The notes under the pieces: model-generated | What the model saw: only the letters and a program-made list of their open reading frames with translations | The model's database searches: none | Told to the model about the DNA's origin: nothing | Shown: one piece after another, positions 17,378 through 27,559 of the stretch | Layout: each line of letters opens with the position of its first letter | Position numbering within the stretch: position 1 is the first letter of the stretch | Source of the DNA: an uncultured Paludibacter sp. | GTDB taxonomy: Bacteria; Bacteroidota; Bacteroidia; Bacteroidales; Paludibacteraceae | NCBI GenBank assembly: GCA_937897985.1 | Contig: CALCBD010000018.1 | Span: 1 to 64,000 of the forward strand | Reading direction: 5' to 3' | DNA length: 64,000 nucleotides | Position numbers and translations under genes: made by a program

Positions 17378-20300
17378 TTATAAACTTATGTTCAATCCAA
17401 TCGAATATACTCTTTGTTGCGGATAATATCCGTTATTTACACTTGGTGCTTCGGGATCGATGTATTTTAGTTTCGAGAAAGTAAGCAGGTTTGTTCCCGA
17501 CAGATAAACACGTAATGCTTCGAGTTTGGCTTTTTGAACAACTTTACGTGGAATATTTACACCGATTTGGGCATTTTTCAGACGAACGTAGGATGCATCG
17601 CGCTTCCAGAAGTCACTGATAGAGGCATTGTTACTGCTCGACTGCGTTGATAAACGCGGATATTCGGCATTCCTGTTGTCGGGAGTCCAGCTACCTTCGG
17701 CAAGGTATTTAGGCGGATTTGAGCCCCATTTAAAAATTTGAGTGTAAAATGTTCCGTCCGAATAACCCAAAGCCTGATAGGTGCCTGAAAGCATAACATC
17801 ACTCATAGCAGCTCCCTGAAAAAACAAGCTTAAATCTAACCATTTATATTGAGCATCGAAATTTAAACCATACATAATCTGAGGTAATGGGTTTTTGGCT
17901 ATCCAAACACGGTCCGATAAGTCAATTTTACCATCACCGTTAATGTCTTTGAATTTTATGTCACCAATTCGTACTTCTTCAGATGTTTTGGGCGAATATC
18001 TCAAATCGTTTTCATCCTGGTATAAACCCTCGGAAATATAACCCAGTACACTTCCCAGCGGTTGACCGACACGTCTTTGATATACAGGGATATTGGGGCT
18101 ATCGTCAATTTTTACGTAACGGTTTCGTGCAAAAGTGAAATTGCCTTTTATGTTATAATTGAAATTTTTATTAATTACCTTTTTGTGCGACAATTCAAGT
18201 TCCACACCACGTACGTCAACGATGGCATTATTTACCACTGCAGGATAATTGCCCCCGATGGAAGGAGGCATTATGCCCGACTGCCCCTGAAGAATATCTT
18301 TTGTAACTTTGTAAAATCCGTCCAGTTCGAATGACAATAATCCGTTCCAGAGTGTACCTTCGAATCCGCCGTTGTAGGTGGTTGTGGTTTCCCATGTAAT
18401 ATCTCTGTTGGGTACGGCAGTGGAATACAGGCTCGGACGACCGGTATCACCTATAACCGAAGTGCTGCTTGTTGTAAGTCCGATGCCCTGCAGATACATG
18501 AAATCTGAAATGGCATCGTTCCCTAATACACCCCACGAACCTCTTATTTTCAGATTGTTGATAAATGAAAATGCTGCATTGTTTTTAATAAATGATTCTT
18601 CGGAAATACGATAACCTAATGAAAGGGCGGGAAAAATCCCTAATCTGTTTTGCGGACTAAACTTGGGCGACCAGTCGGCACGACCCGAGAACTGAACCAT
18701 ATATTTATCCATGTAAGCATAATTGATACGGCTTACAAAACCTGAACGTCCGCCCTGTGAATGACTACCATAAACCGAATTGGGAACCACCTCGGTGCCG
18801 AAATTCAAATCAGGAATTTTTGTAATTGGCAGGTTTTGTTTGCTTGCTCCAAAGCTGTTTGCATAGCTTCCGCTTTGTTCCCAAACCAAATCGAGTCCCA
18901 CATCGTTTTTATCAAACTTGCGGTTGTAGTTAGCAATGGCCTGAAATGTATAACGTGAAAAATAGGAGCTTGCATCCGTTAATTCGTTGATACCGCTCGA
19001 TAAATGAGGAGAAAATCCCGGAGTCATCTGCAATACTGAACCCACACCCAAACCGGTGCCGTACTGAGGTGTAATCTGTTCGCATGGTAAAAGCAATTCT
19101 TTAAAAAATGAATTACTGAAGTCGTAGCCGAAAAGAGTAGTCAGCCGCAATCCTTTCATCCATTTCGAAGCATCATACACCAAACTCATTGATGTTTGTA
19201 CCGACTTGGTTTTTCTGTCCGAAAATCCCGATTCGTCCCTTGCAATCAAAGGATTGTTGTAGCCAATATAGGTGCCGTCGGGCATTCGCGGATTAACCAC
19301 CGGTGTGGCTGCAATAGCATAATATATAATGTTTTTATAACCCATTGTGGCTCCTCCGTTATCGGTTGAAGCACTCGGATCGGCAGCTCCGGGGGTAACT
19401 CCGGGCTGCAGACGATGTTCGATGCGGCCGGCAATATCCACTTTGAACGTAATGTCATTGTTAATTTTCATATCGAGATTCGACCGAAGGTTATATCGAT
19501 CAAAACTTACATTCTCAATGATACCATCCTGACGGTAGTAATTTGTACCTACAAAGTACTTCACTTTATTGTTTCCACCAGTCAGATTTAGTGTATGACT
19601 TGTACCGGGAGCATAGGGTTTGAAAATGAGTTTAAACCAGTTGGTATTACCCCAGACACCCATTGGATCGTTGCCGTTTTTGATGTAGCCAATGCGCTGT
19701 TCGTCAAATTCTACCGGTTGACCATCAAGAATTTTTGCCTGATTGTGATAGCTCGCATAGCCCGGTCCATCGAGAAATTCAGGGAAATTGGCATTCGTTG
19801 AAGCGCTGAAAGTTCCGTTGTAGTTCACTGTAATTTTATCGCTCACAGATCCTCGTTTAGTGGTTACCAAAACTACACCGTTGGCACCACGAACGCCATA
19901 AATAGATGCAGAAGCCGCATCTTTTAAAACTGTAATGGTCTCAATTTCAGAAGGGTCAAGATTTTGAAAATCGCGTTCAACTCCATCCACCAAAACCAGT
20001 GGTGTGGAATTACCTGTGGTTGAAATACCCCGAATGTATATACTCGAACCGTTTTCGCCCGGCACACCGCTTGTCTGTCGGGTTACCAATCCCGATACAC
20101 GTCCTGCAAGCATATTCGAAACATTGTCGGTAGGCAGTTTTTGTAATTTGTCGGCACTTACTGCCGAAACTGAACCTGTGACAGACGTTTTTTTCTGAAC
20201 ACCATAACCAACAACAACTACTTCATCTAAGTTTTGTGTGTCCTCAGTTAAGGTGACTTTCAGTGTTGATTTTCCGGAAGTGCTGATTTCCTGCTTGTTG

Positions 20301-20533
20301 TAACCGATATATGATACTATGACAGCGGAATTTTTTGTTTTCAGAACAAGCGAAAATTCTCCGTTATAATTCGTAATTGTCCCGTTCGAAGTGCCTTTCT
20401 CCAAAATAGTTGCTCCAATAACCGGCTCACCTTTTTTGTCGACTACCACTCCATTGACTGTTTGTGCCGAAATATAACCTGTTGTTAATGTCAGAATTGA
20501 CACAATAATTATCAATTTAAAAAGATTTCTCAT
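17378..20533 (-). CDS. SusC/RagA-family TonB-dependent outer-membrane transporter
   Basis: This 1051-residue glycan importer has a signal peptide ending near YISAQ. It continues with a carboxypeptidase-like regulatory beta domain (TVNGVVVDKKGEPVIGATI), a TonB box region LDEVVVVGYG, a plug domain with GSSIYIRG and GVRGANGVVLVTTKRG, and a C-terminal 22-strand barrel ending in Y-G-L-N-I-S-L style. The ATG at 20533 (MRNLFK) is preferred to the TTG seven codons upstream. It pairs with the SusD-type gene just downstream and follows the GH92 gene by 53 bases. No ECF sigma or anti-sigma regulator and no N-terminal STN domain is present. Confidence 0.95.
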   Translation of the reverse strand: MRNLFKLIIIVSILTLTTGYISAQTVNGVVVDKKGEPVIGATILEKGTSNGTITNYNGEFSLVLKTKNSAVIVSYIGYNKQEISTSGKSTLKVTLTEDTQNLDEVVVVGYGVQKKTSVTGSVSAVSADKLQKLPTDNVSNMLAGRVSGLVTRQTSGVPGENGSSIYIRGISTTGNSTPLVLVDGVERDFQNLDPSEIETITVLKDAASASIYGVRGANGVVLVTTKRGSVSDKITVNYNGTFSASTNANFPEFLDGPGYASYHNQAKILDGQPVEFDEQRIGYIKNGNDPMGVWGNTNWFKLIFKPYAPGTSHTLNLTGGNNKVKYFVGTNYYRQDGIIENVSFDRYNLRSNLDMKINNDITFKVDIAGRIEHRLQPGVTPGAADPSASTDNGGATMGYKNIIYYAIAATPVVNPRMPDGTYIGYNNPLIARDESGFSDRKTKSVQTSMSLVYDASKWMKGLRLTTLFGYDFSNSFFKELLLPCEQITPQYGTGLGVGSVLQMTPGFSPHLSSGINELTDASSYFSRYTFQAIANYNRKFDKNDVGLDLVWEQSGSYANSFGASKQNLPITKIPDLNFGTEVVPNSVYGSHSQGGRSGFVSRINYAYMDKYMVQFSGRADWSPKFSPQNRLGIFPALSLGYRISEESFIKNNAAFSFINNLKIRGSWGVLGNDAISDFMYLQGIGLTTSSTSVIGDTGRPSLYSTAVPNRDITWETTTTYNGGFEGTLWNGLLSFELDGFYKVTKDILQGQSGIMPPSIGGNYPAVVNNAIVDVRGVELELSHKKVINKNFNYNIKGNFTFARNRYVKIDDSPNIPVYQRRVGQPLGSVLGYISEGLYQDENDLRYSPKTSEEVRIGDIKFKDINGDGKIDLSDRVWIAKNPLPQIMYGLNFDAQYKWLDLSLFFQGAAMSDVMLSGTYQALGYSDGTFYTQIFKWGSNPPKYLAEGSWTPDNRNAEYPRLSTQSSSNNASISDFWKRDASYVRLKNAQIGVNIPRKVVQKAKLEALRVYLSGTNLLTFSKLKYIDPEAPSVNNGYYPQQRVYSIGLNISL

Positions 20534-20586
20534 TTGTATGTTTTGTTGATTCAATTAGTATAAAAACTTTTAGAATGAATTTATTA

Positions 20587-22815
20587 TTATTGTTTTACGG
20601 GTTTGTTTCCCATTACAAATTTCAAATTTCCCCCCTGTATTATCTTATTATAATTCAGAGAAATACCTTTATAATTTTTACCGTCGAGCTCCACAGATTT
20701 TATGTAAATGTTTTTGGTCGGATTGTTTTTTGCCTCAATAGTAAATTTCCTGCCGCTTTCAGTTTTTATCACAGCTTTGTCGATCAACGGACTGCCAAAC
20801 ACATATTCGCCACTGACAGGATTCATCGGGTAAATACCTAATGCTGACATCACATACCAGGCCGACATTTGTCCGCAATCATCGTTGCCACAAAGTCCGG
20901 CAGGTGTGGGTTTGTACATTTCACTCAGTACCTGACGAACGCGTTCTGCAGTTTTATCCGGTCGGTCGGCATACTGATACATGTATATGGTGCTGTGACC
21001 CGGTTCATTGCCGTGAGCGTACTGTCCGATCATTCCCGAAATATCAATCGAAGCGCCTTCGTTAAGTTTTGAACTCACTGTAAATAAACTGTCTAACTTA
21101 TCCGAAAATTTTTGTTTGCCACCAAACAAATCAATCAAACCTTCCACGTCGTGGGGTACCAGAAAGGTATATTGCCAGCCGTTTCCTTCCACATAATCAG
21201 CTTCGTCGTGGAGTGAAAACGATGGATTGTATTCTTTCCTGAAAGTACCGTCAGCCAATTTCCCGCGCATAAAACCCAACTCTTTATCAAAATAAGCGGC
21301 GTAATATTTTGCTCTTTTCGAAAATAACTGCTCATCTTCTGTTTTGTCCAATCGTTTGGCTAACAGCGCAATGGCATAATCGTCAATAGCATATTCAAGT
21401 GCTTTTGATACCGACCAGTTTTCTTTGTCGGCAGGAATCCAACCCTGTTCCCGTACGAACTTTAATCCTCTGTCATTTCGTTGTTCAAAACTACGAACGG
21501 ATTGGTAAGCCCGTTCGGCATCAATTCCATCAATATTTTTCAGAACGGCATCCACAATTACAGGAATAGAATGCACACCTACCATTGTACCTGTTTCATT
21601 TCCAACCAAATGCCACACCGGAAGTGAACCTTGTTTATCGGTTATATCAAGCAGTGAATTGACCCAATCGGCAGTACGTTTCCGGTTGATAATGGTTTGC
21701 ATTGGATGAAAAGTGCGATAGGTGTCCCACAATGAGAATATGGTGTGTGGCACAAAACCAGTCGCTTTATATACTTTTCCATCGGCACCGCGATAATCGC
21801 CATTCACATCGCAAAACTCCGATGGTGAAATCATAGTACGAAAAAGAGAAGTGTAGAACATGGTTCGCACTTTTTTATCAGGAGTCTCAATCTGAATTTT
21901 CGATAATTCTTTATTCCACTTTGCCTGAGCCTGAGCCTTCGTCTTATTAAAATCCCAGCCCGGCAATTCCGCTTTCATGTTTATTCCGGCATTCACACAA
22001 CTTACATACGACAAAGCAACTTTTACTTCCACTGTCTCGTTTTTGAATGTGCTGAATTGTAAAACTGCTTTTTGTACATTTAAACTGTCTTTGGAGCGTG
22101 GTCGAAAAACCGGTTCGGTAACCTTTGTCAACCGCATGTCCTTCGAAAATTCTGCTCTGAAGTAAACTTTATGATTTTTTGCCCAACCGCGCGAATAACG
22201 ATAACCTTCGATAGTGTGTGCGTCAATCTGTTCCAGATAAGTGTCGGTGGGTTCGTCCCAGTCAATGCCTTCGCCCAAATCAACAATAATATTGGATTCA
22301 TTGCTTTCAGGAAAGGTATACCGGTGATATCCGACACGCGAAGTAGCTGTTAACTCGGCTTTTATTCCGTATTTTTTAAGTAATACTGCATAATATCCGG
22401 GGCTGACTGTTTCGTCGGAATGCGAAAACAACGATACATATCCTTTGGATAAGTCGGAGAAAGTTCCTTTGAAAGTAGTTGGTTTCCCGGTGGTTGGCAT
22501 AATCAGTATATCACCAAGGTCACCAATTCCGGTACCGTTCAGGTGTGTTTGTGAAAAACCTATGATTGTACTGTCGGAATAATGATAACCCGAACACCAG
22601 TGCCATCCTTTGCTCATATTGGTGGGTCCGGGTTGCACCATTCCAAAAGGTACACTTGCCCCTACAAACACATTGCCGTGGTAATCCGAACCTATCATCG
22701 GGTCGACAAAACGTGTAAAGTCCCTGACTCCTGAAGGGGAGCAGGAATGCTTTTCAGCCTGTAAATGACAGGTTGTCAGCAGAATGCAGATTAATATTTT
22801 TATTTTTGAGGCCAA
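20587..22815 (-). CDS. GH92-family alpha-mannosidase
   Basis: This 742-residue calcium-dependent exo-alpha-mannosidase family member is exported. Family blocks are DPMIGSDYHGNVFVGASVPFGMVQPG after residue 38, GFSQTHLNGTGIGDLGD, WDTYRTFHP, and the C-terminal GNDDCGQ at 643-649 followed by MSAWYVMSALGIYP. No ATG lies early in the frame, so the start is a TTG giving MASKIKILICILLTTCHLQA, a good signal peptide. A stop codon lies 10 codons upstream. The linkage preference (alpha-1,2, -1,3 or -1,6) cannot be told. It sits between the FAD protein and susC, so it is part of the locus core. Confidence 0.92.
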   Translation of the reverse strand: MASKIKILICILLTTCHLQAEKHSCSPSGVRDFTRFVDPMIGSDYHGNVFVGASVPFGMVQPGPTNMSKGWHWCSGYHYSDSTIIGFSQTHLNGTGIGDLGDILIMPTTGKPTTFKGTFSDLSKGYVSLFSHSDETVSPGYYAVLLKKYGIKAELTATSRVGYHRYTFPESNESNIIVDLGEGIDWDEPTDTYLEQIDAHTIEGYRYSRGWAKNHKVYFRAEFSKDMRLTKVTEPVFRPRSKDSLNVQKAVLQFSTFKNETVEVKVALSYVSCVNAGINMKAELPGWDFNKTKAQAQAKWNKELSKIQIETPDKKVRTMFYTSLFRTMISPSEFCDVNGDYRGADGKVYKATGFVPHTIFSLWDTYRTFHPMQTIINRKRTADWVNSLLDITDKQGSLPVWHLVGNETGTMVGVHSIPVIVDAVLKNIDGIDAERAYQSVRSFEQRNDRGLKFVREQGWIPADKENWSVSKALEYAIDDYAIALLAKRLDKTEDEQLFSKRAKYYAAYFDKELGFMRGKLADGTFRKEYNPSFSLHDEADYVEGNGWQYTFLVPHDVEGLIDLFGGKQKFSDKLDSLFTVSSKLNEGASIDISGMIGQYAHGNEPGHSTIYMYQYADRPDKTAERVRQVLSEMYKPTPAGLCGNDDCGQMSAWYVMSALGIYPMNPVSGEYVFGSPLIDKAVIKTESGRKFTIEAKNNPTKNIYIKSVELDGKNYKGISLNYNKIIQGGNLKFVMGNKPVKQ

Positions 22816-22839
22816 TTTAGATTTAATTAATTTTTTTGT

Positions 22840-22920
22840 GCGCTAAGAACGCTAAGTCAGAAAGTCGCAAATAAAAAATTCTTAGTTGCGTCATTGCTTC
22901 TTTGCATCTTTGCGTTCATA
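22840..22920. repeat. Degenerate intergenic element between the FAD and GH92 genes
   Basis: The spacer carries CTAAGAACGCTAAG near its left end and TTCTTAGTTGCGTCATTGC then CTTTGCATCTTTGCGTTC at its right. These are self-complementary short pieces of a kind often scattered between genes in Bacteroidota. A related inverted pair (ACGGAAAGT 7619-7627 with ACTTTCCGT 7673-7681) sits in the spacer upstream of the DUF5009 gene. Confidence 0.4.
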
Positions 22921-22935
22921 ATCTTTTTATATGAA

Positions 22936-24795
22936 TTAGTTTTTAAAATTTCCTTTCATGTCTACATCTTTCAACTGAAACGGATGAATGTACGTATCGA
23001 GCAAAACAGCAAATTCCTTACGGGTGATTTTTCGGTCAGCATTATATTCGTTCAGATTATTATCCACCCAGTGGTTAACAATTGTTCGGGGATTCACATT
23101 TTTAATCTTATAAAATTCTGCCATCGAACATACCAGATCAATTGCTTCATTAACAGAAAGTTCTGCGTTGTTTGACTTCCATTCAAATGCCGGTTCAAAA
23201 TCCTTCAAATCATTTTTAAGTTCAGCAATATTTACCTGTTTGTCTGTGTTAAACCATGTTTCGTTGCTCCAGCCAACATTTTTACCTTCACCTTTTAATA
23301 TTCCCGTAGCTCCGATACGCTGGACAGCTTTGAAATGCACATCGCTTTTCGGCAGATCCAGATAGGGCATCAAATAGCCACCGGCATCTAATAAAGCACT
23401 TTGTACATCACGCACCGGAGTTTTAGCCACAGTTTCATTTAGTTTTACCGATAAAGCGGCAATTGCGCCTGCTGCCTGACCAATTTGCAAAACCACAGGT
23501 TGCAGGCGGGTTGATCCATTCAGTAAATTTGAAACAGAAATTGACTTTTCAGCAACTATCAATCCATTGACATCTTTCGGGATTAAAGCTCCCAACGGAA
23601 CGTTGTAGGAAGGTACCGGATAAAAATGCAATTCAGGTAATTTCTCATTTTCGGGATAACGTTTATGGTGATGATCAATGGGGTAGTCGCCAACGGCAAT
23701 ACCAGTACGGTAGAGTGATTCAGGCTGACTGAATGGTTTTGTCACATGATTCACGTTGAACCGTACGAGGCCGTGAATTCTGCGGCTTTCGCGATGATAG
23801 GGTATCAATGGTAAATGATCGGTAGTCGGAAATTGCTCCCCGTCTAATCCATAAGTGGAAAAACCAAGCCCGGTTTGTAAATAATAAAGGTAACAAAGCG
23901 AAAAGTTTTTGGCTTTTTCTATTGCAGCTTTACGCTCTGTTTCGTTCATTTCCAACATATTAACATAAAAATCATTACCTTCGATCGGCCAGTTAATCAT
24001 GTATTTGCCATTTGGTAATTTTCCGTATGTCATCAGTTTTTCTTTGGACCATACGGTTTGTCCGGCTTTCGGCTCAGTGCAGTTGGGCGACTGAGCTGTG
24101 CAATAAAACATCCAAGCGTCATAATTTGCAGGTTTCGGTATGGTTTTATCTACACCGTAATCTTTTAGAATCATTACGTAGGTAAGGTCCTGAATAATAT
24201 TGTTTGCCTCTTCAGGTGCAATATCCTCACCACAAACCGAACGCGCTTCCATTCCAATGTCGTATTTTACGCCACAGCTTTTAGCAACATCACCAAGTTC
24301 AGTGGCATCAATCAGGGTTTTCGCCACAATGTCCTGTGTTATACCATTTTTGTTGATGCTTAACTTCCAGTAATTTTTGTACTTACTAGCTTTGATGAAT
24401 TTAGAATTTTGCCAGACTGTAAGTTGCTTTTCAGCTTTAACCATTTTTTGAAAAATGTCATTTCCGACTTTTGGCTCAAAAAGTACATTGCTTACCCAGC
24501 CGGTTTTCAGAGCATCGGCGTTTCCGTAAACAGAAATCAGACTGTCCCTGAATTCACCGAAAATCCCTGAAGGTAAGCGGTAATTTCCGTCAATTGCCGA
24601 AACGCCTGCAGATGTAAGCATTCCGCCCAACCATGGAGTCTCTTCTACAATTAATGTTTTTACTCCCATTCGTGCCGCCTGAATGCCGGCAGCAGTACCA
24701 CCTGCACCGCCGCCAACAATCATGACATCTACTTTTTGTGTAATACAAGAAGTAAATAAAACCAACAACACAAATAAGAATATCCTGAATTTCAT
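22936..24795 (-). CDS. FAD-dependent oxidoreductase lipoprotein
   Basis: This 619-residue protein has lipobox LFTSC (Cys17), then an FAD-binding Rossmann start VDVMIVGGGAGGTAAG (22-37) and the block LGGMLTSAGVSAIDG. This places it in the FAD_oxidored family common in Bacteroidota glycan loci. The C-terminal GRLQP-like segment NGSTRLQPVVLQIGQAAGAIAAL is the second FAD-contact region. The reaction is not known. Oxidation of a released sugar has been suggested for such proteins, but nothing here proves it. The gene lies between the DUF4623 and GH92 genes on the same strand. Confidence 0.82.
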   Translation of the reverse strand: MKFRIFLFVLLVLFTSCITQKVDVMIVGGGAGGTAAGIQAARMGVKTLIVEETPWLGGMLTSAGVSAIDGNYRLPSGIFGEFRDSLISVYGNADALKTGWVSNVLFEPKVGNDIFQKMVKAEKQLTVWQNSKFIKASKYKNYWKLSINKNGITQDIVAKTLIDATELGDVAKSCGVKYDIGMEARSVCGEDIAPEEANNIIQDLTYVMILKDYGVDKTIPKPANYDAWMFYCTAQSPNCTEPKAGQTVWSKEKLMTYGKLPNGKYMINWPIEGNDFYVNMLEMNETERKAAIEKAKNFSLCYLYYLQTGLGFSTYGLDGEQFPTTDHLPLIPYHRESRRIHGLVRFNVNHVTKPFSQPESLYRTGIAVGDYPIDHHHKRYPENEKLPELHFYPVPSYNVPLGALIPKDVNGLIVAEKSISVSNLLNGSTRLQPVVLQIGQAAGAIAALSVKLNETVAKTPVRDVQSALLDAGGYLMPYLDLPKSDVHFKAVQRIGATGILKGEGKNVGWSNETWFNTDKQVNIAELKNDLKDFEPAFEWKSNNAELSVNEAIDLVCSMAEFYKIKNVNPRTIVNHWVDNNLNEYNADRKITRKEFAVLLDTYIHPFQLKDVDMKGNFKN

Positions 24796-24861
24796 TAAAA
24801 TAATCCTGTTATATTTTTTTGATTTTAAGTCTTTAAGTATCGTTTCAACTGATATCTGAAA

Positions 24862-26163
24862 TTACAAACTGATTTTTTCTGTTTTAATAATTTGTCCGTT
24901 CGATTTCACCTGAACGATGTATACTCCCTTCAGTCCTTCAATGTTCATTTCATTATTGTTGATTGCTGATTGAACTTTTTGTCCCAATGAATTGAACATA
25001 AAAATTGAAGGATTTTCAATGTCTTCAACTTTTAAGGTTGTTGATGTTCTTGATATTTTAACCGATTGAAGTGTGGCTTTGGTCGATGTTGGAGTTGTTG
25101 GCCACGTGATGCTGTATTTTCCAACGCCATTGTTTGAGCTCAATACATATAAATTCAGTGAGTTAGCTGTAATATCGTCAATAGCAACCCTGCCTGCGCC
25201 ATTTCCGTTGGCATTGGTTCCAAGTATCGGAAGGTAGGTACAAACAGCTGTTGCACTACTGTTTAATGTTCCGTTAGGAAATTTCACAATATTTGCTCTT
25301 TCTTGTCCTGAACCATATCTGAAATAAGCAACATAAGCCGTATCCGGATCGCCAGCATTTACTGCAGACCGATTCATTATGAAACGTACACTGTTACCAC
25401 CGGTGGCAATTATTGCAGATGAAGATGATTCTGCAGGACTCGGATTTGTTCCGTCGGCATTTAATTTCAACATCTGAGAGCCATTGTATTTGTAGATATA
25501 TTTATTATCAGCCATTAAATCAACTGAAGAATAACCACCGGTTGCAGCTATCTGGTCGGTGATAATTGTCGGTGTATTGTTAAATATATAACCGCCGTTG
25601 CCGTCCGAAACCATATCAAATCTGAACAATGTGGCTTTGGTTGATACAAGCGCAGTACTCATTGCATAAACTTTTGCAGTTCCGTCAGCTATGCTTCCCT
25701 TTACAGTGATGTGATCACCGATTCGGTGAGCAGCTGTTAATGTGTACGAAATAGCAACTGTTGGCGCATCTGTCGAATTGTCCCAGCGATAAACCTTGAA
25801 AACGGCGGCTGAAGCATTCACCATATTTGCAACCAATATCTTTCCATCAGTTGTAACACCTGCATCGCTTATTGCAAATGTACCTCCTGAAATACCTGTA
25901 ACATTCAAACTCTTCCATTCTGTACCATCCGAAGCTTTCAGTACTTTCACTGCATTTCCACCTTCGCGGGTAGGAACAACAACTACTTTTTCACTTTCGA
26001 ATGTTCCTACACCCATACCGCGAACATTATTCGATGTGCCGATATAAGCGGGGTTTGTACCTAATGTGGCACTGTTTTCCCAAACTCTTGTCCATGTAGG
26101 GTCGGCTGATAAAACATTTACGGCCACAATAACAGCCATGATTGATAGAGTAATTTTTTTCAT
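24862..26163 (-). CDS. DUF4623-like secreted protein with T9SS sorting domain
   Basis: This 433-residue protein has a signal peptide (residues 1-20, ending VLSA). The body resembles DUF4623: WTRVWENSATLGTNP, VRGMGVGTFESEKVVVVPTREGG and GVTTDGKILVANMVN suggest a propeller-like repeat. The last 70 residues are a type IX C-terminal domain (IFMFNSLGQKVQSA... ending IKTEKISL), so it is placed on the surface by T9SS. It is a paralogue of the C-terminal part of the lipoprotein at 13407-15167, so one locus uses two anchoring routes for related proteins. The molecular role is unknown. Confidence 0.78.
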   Translation of the reverse strand: MKKITLSIMAVIVAVNVLSADPTWTRVWENSATLGTNPAYIGTSNNVRGMGVGTFESEKVVVVPTREGGNAVKVLKASDGTEWKSLNVTGISGGTFAISDAGVTTDGKILVANMVNASAAVFKVYRWDNSTDAPTVAISYTLTAAHRIGDHITVKGSIADGTAKVYAMSTALVSTKATLFRFDMVSDGNGGYIFNNTPTIITDQIAATGGYSSVDLMADNKYIYKYNGSQMLKLNADGTNPSPAESSSSAIIATGGNSVRFIMNRSAVNAGDPDTAYVAYFRYGSGQERANIVKFPNGTLNSSATAVCTYLPILGTNANGNGAGRVAIDDITANSLNLYVLSSNNGVGKYSITWPTTPTSTKATLQSVKISRTSTTLKVEDIENPSIFMFNSLGQKVQSAINNNEMNIEGLKGVYIVQVKSNGQIIKTEKISL

Positions 26164-26208
26164 TTTCGTGAATTTTAAATTGTTAATAATCTTTTTTTCT
26201 TTAATTGT

Positions 26209-27435
26209 TTAAAAGGCTACATTATTAATGATATGATTGATAATAGATTTGTTTTTCTGATTGTTCGTCTGGTTTTCCAGCTTTTCCAATACCTTCCAGC
26301 ACTGATAAAGGCCTCGTGGTACGTGGAAACATCCTTTCCATTTACCACCTTTCAGGTTCAGAAGTACTTCACCCTGCCGGTTAAGGTAACCAAACCATTC
26401 GGGATGCTGAGGATCTTTAAAATGTGTCCAGGTGTAATCATGAATTCGTTCAAACCAATCCATACATTCCTGTGAACCGGTTAACTGATATCCTTTGATC
26501 ATCGTTATCAAAGTTTCTATATGGACCCACCAGAGTTTTTGATCCCATTCCAACTGAAGTGGCGGACAACCCTTGCGGTCGAGAAAGTAAAAAATTCCAC
26601 CATGTTTTTCATCCCATCCATACTGAACCATTTTGAGTGAGATATCCGTAGCTTTTTTTATCAGTTCGGGTCGCTGAAGTCTTTCCCCCAAATCCATGAT
26701 GAACCACATGGCTTCAATTGCATGTCCCGGATTAACTAATCTGCCATCGAAAGAGTCGGATAACTGACCGTCGGGCGTTACATTTTCGACAATTAAGCCT
26801 AATTCAGGACGGTAAAAAACATCGATTACCTCGTGAATGAGGTGGTCGATGGTTTTTCTCATAAAATCCTCGTCGAGTAAATGCTCAATTTCCAGGGCAA
26901 GATTGCACAAAATCATAGGAAGGGCAAAGTTCTTTAATTCTCTCGTTCCTGCATGTGCCTTGTTCCATTTCCCTTTCGGGTTGTCTGATTTTGAAAGGAT
27001 TTTTTCAAATGTTTTTCTCGTAATCTCCTCGTATTCCTTATTACCGGTAGCTTTTGCAAGTTGTCCGAAAGCCATTGCAGCAAAAGTATACGAAAAAATA
27101 TTGTATGGCTCTACCAGCGGTGCACCTTCGCGGTTAAGTGAGAAATACCAGTTATAATCGCCATCATGACCGTATTTTTTCAAAAACTCAGCTCCATGAA
27201 TGGCGCAGTCGAGCCATTCCCTGCGTTGTTCAACTTTATTGTACATCGAAGCGAACATCCAGATTTCACGTCCCTGTAACCATATAAATTTATCGGTGTC
27301 GTACACATTACCCTCTCTGTCGAGGCAGGTCATGTATCCGCCAAGCTCTTTGTCCTGTGACTTTTCGAGCCAGAAAGGCAAAATATTATTGAATAATTCG
27401 CCTTTATATTGTTCTGCTAATTTTTTGAAATCCAT
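26209..27435 (-). CDS. N-acylglucosamine 2-epimerase (AGE/RnBP family)
   Basis: This 408-residue cytosolic protein has no signal sequence and an alpha/alpha-barrel fold. It resembles animal renin-binding protein (GlcNAc 2-epimerase) more than cellobiose epimerases. Shared blocks are FIWLQGREIWMFASMYN, VENVTPDG, NPGHAIEAMWF, LEWDQKLWWVHIETL and GYLNRQGEVLLNLKGG then KGCFHVPR. The His residues in NPGH and WWVH and the C-terminal FHVPR are the expected active-site positions. It probably interconverts N-acetylglucosamine and N-acetylmannosamine. It marks the intracellular end of the pathway served by the locus. Confidence 0.88.
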   Translation of the reverse strand: MDFKKLAEQYKGELFNNILPFWLEKSQDKELGGYMTCLDREGNVYDTDKFIWLQGREIWMFASMYNKVEQRREWLDCAIHGAEFLKKYGHDGDYNWYFSLNREGAPLVEPYNIFSYTFAAMAFGQLAKATGNKEYEEITRKTFEKILSKSDNPKGKWNKAHAGTRELKNFALPMILCNLALEIEHLLDEDFMRKTIDHLIHEVIDVFYRPELGLIVENVTPDGQLSDSFDGRLVNPGHAIEAMWFIMDLGERLQRPELIKKATDISLKMVQYGWDEKHGGIFYFLDRKGCPPLQLEWDQKLWWVHIETLITMIKGYQLTGSQECMDWFERIHDYTWTHFKDPQHPEWFGYLNRQGEVLLNLKGGKWKGCFHVPRGLYQCWKVLEKLENQTNNQKNKSIINHIINNVAF

Positions 27436-27559
27436 ATTAAAAAACAGCCTTTAAATCCTCATTAACTGGACTAAACAACAGCTGTATTTATTTATTTGTT
27501 AGTATATTAAAATTTATTCACGGTAGCTTTTCCTCTTCTAAGTCCCACATGCGGGTGAT

